Assembly (NCBI GenBank): GCA_934716785.1
Contig: CAKUYM010000134.1
Coordinates: forward strand, 1 to 10,659
Direction: 5' to 3'
DNA length: 10,659 bases
DNA from: an uncultured Bacteroides sp.
GTDB lineage: Bacteria; Bacteroidota; Bacteroidia; Bacteroidales; Bacteroidaceae
Each line of letters starts with the position of its first letter. The stretch's first letter is position 1. Of this stretch, positions 6,983 through 10,659 are shown piece after piece. The notes under the pieces are model-generated. The model did not search any database, was not told the DNA's origin, and saw only the letters and a program-made list of their open reading frames with translations. A program made the position numbers and the translations under genes.

Positions 6983-8332
6983 ATGAAACTAAAAACAATT
7001 TTATTGATGGGAAGTCTGATTGCATTGGGCGCCTGCAGTGATTCAAAATATGATTTAGATAAGTTGGTTCCAGAAGCATATCACAACATATTGTATGTAA
7101 ATAACAGTGGCAAACAGTCACTGACGCTGTTTGATACGGAAGATGATTATGAATATACATTTTCAGTTATCAAGGCAGGAAGTGAACCCACTCAAACAGC
7201 TTGTGCCATTGTTAATGTGATGACTCAGGCTGAACTTGACAAAGAGTATAGTGAGCCGGAAGGAATAACCTATAAATTGATCGATGAAAGTTGTTACTCA
7301 TTAGATGCAACTCGTCTGGATTTCTCATCTACCGATCGCTATAAGTTGGTTAATATTTCTCTAAAACCGCAGAATGTGAAAGCTACGATAAAGAACGATC
7401 CGGCAGCTGTATGGGTACTACCTCTACAAGTAAGCAGTGAAACGGATTCCGTTAATGCCGTTAAAAGTGAGTTGTTCTTGCAAGTGACAGGTGTTGTTTC
7501 ACCGGCTGTCGGATTTGCGGAGTCGTCTTCAGAATTGGAACAGAAAGAGTATGGGGCTGTATCTACATTTACTAAAAAAGTAAAATTGGGGCTTGATGTG
7601 GATAACAAATGGAATTTAGAGTGTCGGTTTGAAGTAGAACAAAATTATATTTCCGAATATAATCGGGATAATGGTACTTTCTTCCAAACTTTGCCTGAAG
7701 GAACCTACACTGTGCCGGAGGCTATAACCCTAATCGAGAATGTTACTACTACCGAACTGGAAGTTACGATAAAAGGGGAGAATTTGAAGCCCGGTGATTA
7801 TATGTTGCCTATAAGAATAGCTGGAATCTCTCAGTTTGAAGTTTCAATGGAGAAGAGTTTATATCTTCTGACTTTCCGCATAACGGGAAATAAGCTGGAT
7901 CGCACAGGATGGACCGCAGAAGCTACTTCCGAGGAACTCTCCGGTGAAGGGGCTGTAAACGGAAGAGCCGGATGTATATTGGATGATGACCTTTCTACAT
8001 ATTGGCATTCGAAATGGAATGGTGGAGGAGATAATTTTCCATTTGAACTGATTATTGACGCAAAGAAAGAGTATACATTTACTCAAATAGCCTTGGTACA
8101 ACGAGGAAATGGATATGCCGATACGGGACATTGTAAGTATTATGTAAGCTCTGATAAAAAAGATTGGGCAGAATGTGGGTCTTTCACTATGCAAGAATCA
8201 GTTGAAGACGTGCAATTATTTGGAGTAAGACCGGCAAAAGGTCGTTATATCAAAATTCGGATAGAAAGCGGTTACAGATGGAACTATTCTTCTTTATCAG
8301 AGGTATATGTTTATGGCTTAGACGAGAAATAA
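6983..8332 (+). CDS. DUF1735-type surface lipoprotein with F5/8 type C (discoidin) domain
   Basis: This 449-residue lipoprotein occupies the place after susD where PULs encode an auxiliary surface glycan-binding protein. The signal peptide ends in LGAC (15-18), with Cys18 as the lipid attachment site. Two similar beta-sandwich-like segments follow, about 35-170 and 185-300. Each contains an acidic/Tyr-rich stretch, a (S/T)L or TVPEAITL segment and a closing WVLPLQV or YMLPIRI strand, as in DUF1735 (BT_3987-like) domains. Residues about 305-447 look like an F5/8 type C carbohydrate-binding domain: GWTAEATSEE at the start, DDDLSTYWHSKW, IALVQRGN, YYVSSDKKDW, and GRYIKIRIES near the end. No catalytic residues are apparent. 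Its likely role is holding substrate at the cell surface. It is 21 bp downstream of susD. The lipoprotein and F5/8C calls are firm; the exact N-terminal family is less so. Confidence 0.85.
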   Translation: MKLKTILLMGSLIALGACSDSKYDLDKLVPEAYHNILYVNNSGKQSLTLFDTEDDYEYTFSVIKAGSEPTQTACAIVNVMTQAELDKEYSEPEGITYKLIDESCYSLDATRLDFSSTDRYKLVNISLKPQNVKATIKNDPAAVWVLPLQVSSETDSVNAVKSELFLQVTGVVSPAVGFAESSSELEQKEYGAVSTFTKKVKLGLDVDNKWNLECRFEVEQNYISEYNRDNGTFFQTLPEGTYTVPEAITLIENVTTTELEVTIKGENLKPGDYMLPIRIAGISQFEVSMEKSLYLLTFRITGNKLDRTGWTAEATSEELSGEGAVNGRAGCILDDDLSTYWHSKWNGGGDNFPFELIIDAKKEYTFTQIALVQRGNGYADTGHCKYYVSSDKKDWAECGSFTMQESVEDVQLFGVRPAKGRYIKIRIESGYRWNYSSLSEVYVYGLDEK

Positions 8333-8355
8333 ACAATAAAACCTGAATGGAAAAA

Positions 8356-8390
8356 TTGGAGATGTGGTATAGATTCATACCCATCTCCAA
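8356..8390. terminator. Strong hairpin between the DUF1735 and GH97 genes, T-run on the minus strand
   Basis: TTGGAGATG (8356-8364) pairs with CATCTCCAA (8382-8390), and GGTAT (8366-8370) with ATACC (8377-8381), giving a 14-bp stem with one bulged T and a 6-nt loop. On the plus strand the hairpin is followed by TAATGAATT, not a T-run. On the minus strand it is followed directly by TTTTT (complement of 8351-8355). The shape of an intrinsic terminator therefore points right to left. For plus-strand mRNA it could instead act as a processing or stabilising element that separates expression of GH97 from the upstream genes. Confidence 0.6.
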
Positions 8391-8443
8391 TAATGAATTC
8401 ACCAAATGTTTATGTATTAAGGTAATCAAGATTTGTAAGTATT

Positions 8444-10336
8444 ATGAGTTTATTAAGGAAAATATCGGTGATGTTGATGGCTCTTACGGTTTATTCGTGT
8501 CATACGAAAACGCTTGACATCGTTTCTCCCAACGGGGACTTGAGAATCACAATAGAACTCATCGAAGAAAAAGCCTATAACGAAATCGGTTTTTCAGTAG
8601 ATTATAAAAATAAACGTATTCTTTCTCAATCAAAATTAGGGCTGGAAACAAATGCGCAGAAGTTAGCCGGAAATTTGAAATTGAAAGAAGTATCTGCAAT
8701 AAAGCGAGTGTCTGATGATTATAAAATGATAACTGGAAAACGTAGTCATTGTATGAACGAAGCCTCTGAAAGGGTATATTCATTTGAAAATGAAAAAGGA
8801 CAGTTATTGAATGTTACTTTCAGAGTATATAATGATGGCGTTGCCTTTAAATATGGGATAAATACAGCTTCTGATGCAGAACATACCCTCAATGAGTACA
8901 CTACATATACTATTCCGGAAGGAACCAAAAGATGGATACAACAATATGATCCGTCTTACGAAAAGTTCTTCCCGCTATCGAAAGATGGGATGCTTGACGG
9001 CCAACCGGACGTTGATCTTTGGGGATATCCTGCACTTGTTGAATTGCAGGACTCGGTATTCATGCTGATAACGGAAGCAAATATCAGGCGTGGTCATTGT
9101 GGTTCTTTCTTGTATAACGGTGACCATCGTAACAGTTATCAAATCCGTTTGGCTGACAAGCAGTTGGTTGGTGATAGTTCGTGGGAGTCTCCTTGGCGAT
9201 TACTTATCATGGGTAAACTGTCTGATGTGGTGGAGTCTACATTGGTGACAGATGTTTCCGACCCTTCCAAAGTAGAAAACACGGAATGGATAAATCCCGG
9301 TGTGGTAGCGTGGATATATTGGGCACATAATCATGGTTCCAAAGATTATCAGGTAGTGAAAGAGTATATTGACTTGGCTGTTCGCATGAAGTGGCCTTAT
9401 GATCTGATTGATTGGGAGTGGGATGAAATGGGAAATGGTGGAAATCTTCAGGATGCCGTAAAATATGCTTTGGAACAAGGTGTTAAACCATTGTTATGGT
9501 ACAATTCGAGTACGGGTTGGCTTGGTCCCGGTCCTTTATTCAGGCTGAATAAAAAAGAGAATAGAGAAAAGGAGTATAAATGGTTGAGTGATATGGGAGT
9601 TGCCGGCATTAAGGTTGATTTTTTTACAGGTGATAGTGTTAGCACGATGAACTATTATATGGATTTGCTTGAAGATGCAGTAAAGTATAAGTTGATGATT
9701 AACCTTCATGGGGCTTCAGCTCCTCGTGGTTGGCAACGCACATATCCTCACATGATGTCTGTAGAAGGGGTATATGGTGCCGAATGGTATAATAACAATC
9801 GGGTACTGACCGACCGGGCAGCAGAACATAATGCAACACTTCCTTTCACAAGAAATGTGATAGGTCCGATGGACTATACACCGGGAACTTTTTCTGATTC
9901 GCAATATCCACATATCACATCTTATGGACATGAATTGGCGTTACCTGTGATTTTTGAATCGGCTTTGCAGCATATGCCTGACAGACCGTCTGTCTATGAT
10001 AATCTGCCGACGGCAGTAAAGCATTTCCTGTCTGAACTGCCCGTCGCTTGGGATGATACAAAACTTTTAGCCGGTTATCCCGGTGTAGAGGTTGTCATGG
10101 CGCGGCGCAAAGGTGAAGTATGGTATATTGCCGGGATTAACGGCACCAATGAGCAGAAAACGCTTCATGTCTCTTTGAAGGATATTCCTATAAGTGGCAA
10201 GAAAGTGTCTTTGTTCAAGGATGGCACTGATGAAAGAAGTTTTGCAATTGAGGAAAATATCTCTTTGGCGGACGAACAAACTTGTTTGGATATAAAATGT
10301 TTACCACGGGGCGGCTTCGTTGCTGTAATAAAGTAA
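8444..10336 (+). CDS. GH97 glycoside hydrolase, retaining type (alpha-galactosidase-like)
   Basis: This 630-residue protein has the full GH97 layout: an N-terminal beta-sandwich (about 24-280), a central catalytic (beta/alpha)8 barrel (about 285-545) and a C-terminal beta-domain. Barrel motifs include WIYWAHN (290-296), PYDLIDWEWDEMG, LLWYNSSTGW, GIKVDFF, GWQRTYPHMMSVEG and the family-wide PFTRNVIGPMDYTPG (467-481). Asp392 in IKVDFF matches the nucleophile of the retaining GH97 BT1871. Glu447 in GAEWYN matches the acid/base; the 55-residue spacing equals Asp415-Glu470 there. Gly423 (LHGA) replaces the base Glu of inverting SusB (HEA). Retaining members include alpha-galactosidases and beta-L-arabinopyranosidases, so the substrate is open. 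A hydrophobic leader ending VYSC (16-19) suggests a lipoprotein, although Tyr is unusual there. The ATG at 8444 immediately precedes this leader. It follows the upstream gene by 111 bp containing a hairpin. Confidence 0.9.
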   Translation: MSLLRKISVMLMALTVYSCHTKTLDIVSPNGDLRITIELIEEKAYNEIGFSVDYKNKRILSQSKLGLETNAQKLAGNLKLKEVSAIKRVSDDYKMITGKRSHCMNEASERVYSFENEKGQLLNVTFRVYNDGVAFKYGINTASDAEHTLNEYTTYTIPEGTKRWIQQYDPSYEKFFPLSKDGMLDGQPDVDLWGYPALVELQDSVFMLITEANIRRGHCGSFLYNGDHRNSYQIRLADKQLVGDSSWESPWRLLIMGKLSDVVESTLVTDVSDPSKVENTEWINPGVVAWIYWAHNHGSKDYQVVKEYIDLAVRMKWPYDLIDWEWDEMGNGGNLQDAVKYALEQGVKPLLWYNSSTGWLGPGPLFRLNKKENREKEYKWLSDMGVAGIKVDFFTGDSVSTMNYYMDLLEDAVKYKLMINLHGASAPRGWQRTYPHMMSVEGVYGAEWYNNNRVLTDRAAEHNATLPFTRNVIGPMDYTPGTFSDSQYPHITSYGHELALPVIFESALQHMPDRPSVYDNLPTAVKHFLSELPVAWDDTKLLAGYPGVEVVMARRKGEVWYIAGINGTNEQKTLHVSLKDIPISGKKVSLFKDGTDERSFAIEENISLADEQTCLDIKCLPRGGFVAVIK

Positions 10337-10355
10337 AACAATAGGCGTTAGTTAA

Positions 10356-10402
10356 AATACGATAGTGGGGAAAACTTGAAACAAGGTCTCCACTATCGTA
10401 TT
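10356..10402. terminator. Long hairpin after GH97, probable bidirectional terminator
   Basis: AATACGATAGTGG (10356-10368) is the exact reverse complement of CCACTATCGTATT (10390-10402). Pairing continues inward with GGA/TCT, and the loop can form a further CTTG-AAA-CAAG stem. It starts 20 bp after the GH97 stop codon. The T-tract after it on the plus strand is poor (CTATAATT); on the minus strand TTTTAA follows. Its position makes it the probable end of the PUL transcript, and it could also terminate transcripts arriving from the right. Confidence 0.65.
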
Positions 10403-10406
10403 CTAT

Positions 10407-10438
10407 AATTGTAAAGGGTGTGCTCAGTGCTTACAATT
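10407..10438. repeat. 8-bp inverted repeat downstream of the GH97 terminator
   Basis: AATTGTAA (10407-10414) is the exact reverse complement of TTACAATT (10431-10438), with a 16-nt spacer. It begins five bases after the long hairpin. The arms are AT-rich and the role is unknown; it could be a second weak terminator or a binding site. Confidence 0.35.
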
Positions 10439-10483
10439 ACTGTATGAATCCTCCAATATGAATTGGAAAAATAGAAAATAACA

Positions 10484-10612
10484 CTATTTCATGTCTTTCC
10501 GAAGAATAATGCTTCTGTGATAACTGTCGGGAGTCTCTTCTTCATAGAATATTATTCTAATATTGCTCCACCAAATATTTTTTGGTTCTTCGTCACTTTC
10601 GGTGCAGGTCAT
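10484..10612 (-). CDS. Possible 42-residue ORF or gene remnant
   Basis: On the minus strand an ATG at 10612-10610 opens a frame that ends in TAG at 10486-10484. The peptide contains ESDEEPKNIWWSNIRI and EEETPDSYHRSII and ends LRKDMK. Its mixed charged and aromatic composition looks more like real protein than most shadow frames, and nothing else is coded in this 323-bp stretch after GH97. There are stop codons in frame just upstream and no clear ribosome binding site. I do not recognise the family. It may be a small gene, the tail of a decayed gene, or chance. Confidence 0.2.
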   Translation of the reverse strand: MTCTESDEEPKNIWWSNIRIIFYEEETPDSYHRSIILRKDMK

Positions 10613-10659
10613 GTGTTAAAGCTAATAACTTTATTGCATAGCAAGGTAATTCCAGCCCT

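Noticed and set aside
7859..8194. 111-codon minus-strand frame
   Set aside because: It lies wholly inside the F5/8 type C coding region on the opposite strand, is rich in Ser/Ile/Cys like a reverse-frame shadow, and shows no motif or start context.
8423..8432. AAGATTTG-like -7 promoter element just before GH97
   Set aside because: It resembles TAnnTTTG, but no TTTG element lies at the proper distance upstream and the start codon would be only a few bases from the transcription start.
1..10659. CRISPR arrays, tRNA or rRNA genes, tandem repeats, attachment sites
   Set aside because: Reading both strands found no regularly spaced direct repeats, no cloverleaf or rRNA-like segments and no transposase or integrase gene.

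Overview
The window is a polysaccharide utilization locus (PUL) from a gut-type Bacteroidales, most likely Bacteroides or a close relative. The evidence is a SusC/SusD pair in tandem, a DUF1735-type surface glycan-binding lipoprotein with a discoidin domain, GH95 and GH97 glycoside hydrolases, AT-rich intergenic DNA and no strong Shine-Dalgarno sequences. All confidently called genes lie on the plus strand. No tRNA, rRNA, CRISPR array or transposase gene is visible. Identifications come from reading motifs in the translations, not from database searches.

Layout. Positions 1-73 are non-coding-looking, hairpin-rich DNA that does not belong to the gene after it. From about 74 to 1564 runs the C-terminal two thirds of a GH95 alpha-L-fucosidase/alpha-L-galactosidase whose N-terminal third is missing. 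A 189-bp gap (1565-1753) holds a terminator-like hairpin and a second inverted repeat in the susC leader. Positions 1754-4917 are a susC-type TonB-dependent transporter split by a net -1 frameshift near 3860. Then follow susD (4946-6961), a lipoprotein with two DUF1735-like repeats and an F5/8 type C domain (6983-8332), a 111-bp gap with a strong hairpin, and a GH97 enzyme (8444-10336) with the retaining-type catalytic signature. The last 323 bp hold one long hairpin, one smaller inverted repeat and a doubtful 42-codon minus-strand ORF.

How the genes would work together. SusD and the DUF1735/F5-8C lipoprotein would capture glycan at the cell surface, SusC would import it with TonB energy, and GH95 and GH97 would remove terminal L-fucose or L-galactose and an alpha-galactosyl-type sugar. 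The SusC protein has no N-terminal STN domain, which argues against ECF-sigma/anti-sigma control. No regulator is in the window.

Two of the five main genes look damaged: GH95 lacks its N-terminus next to foreign-looking DNA, and susC has a frameshift. The locus may therefore be decaying, or switched off in this strain. The most unusual structures are two perfect 9-bp inverted repeats at 15-63 interlocked in pseudoknot order, a hairpin before the GH97 gene whose T-run lies on the minus strand, and a Thr in the GH95 active-site motif that may indicate alpha-L-galactosidase rather than fucosidase specificity.
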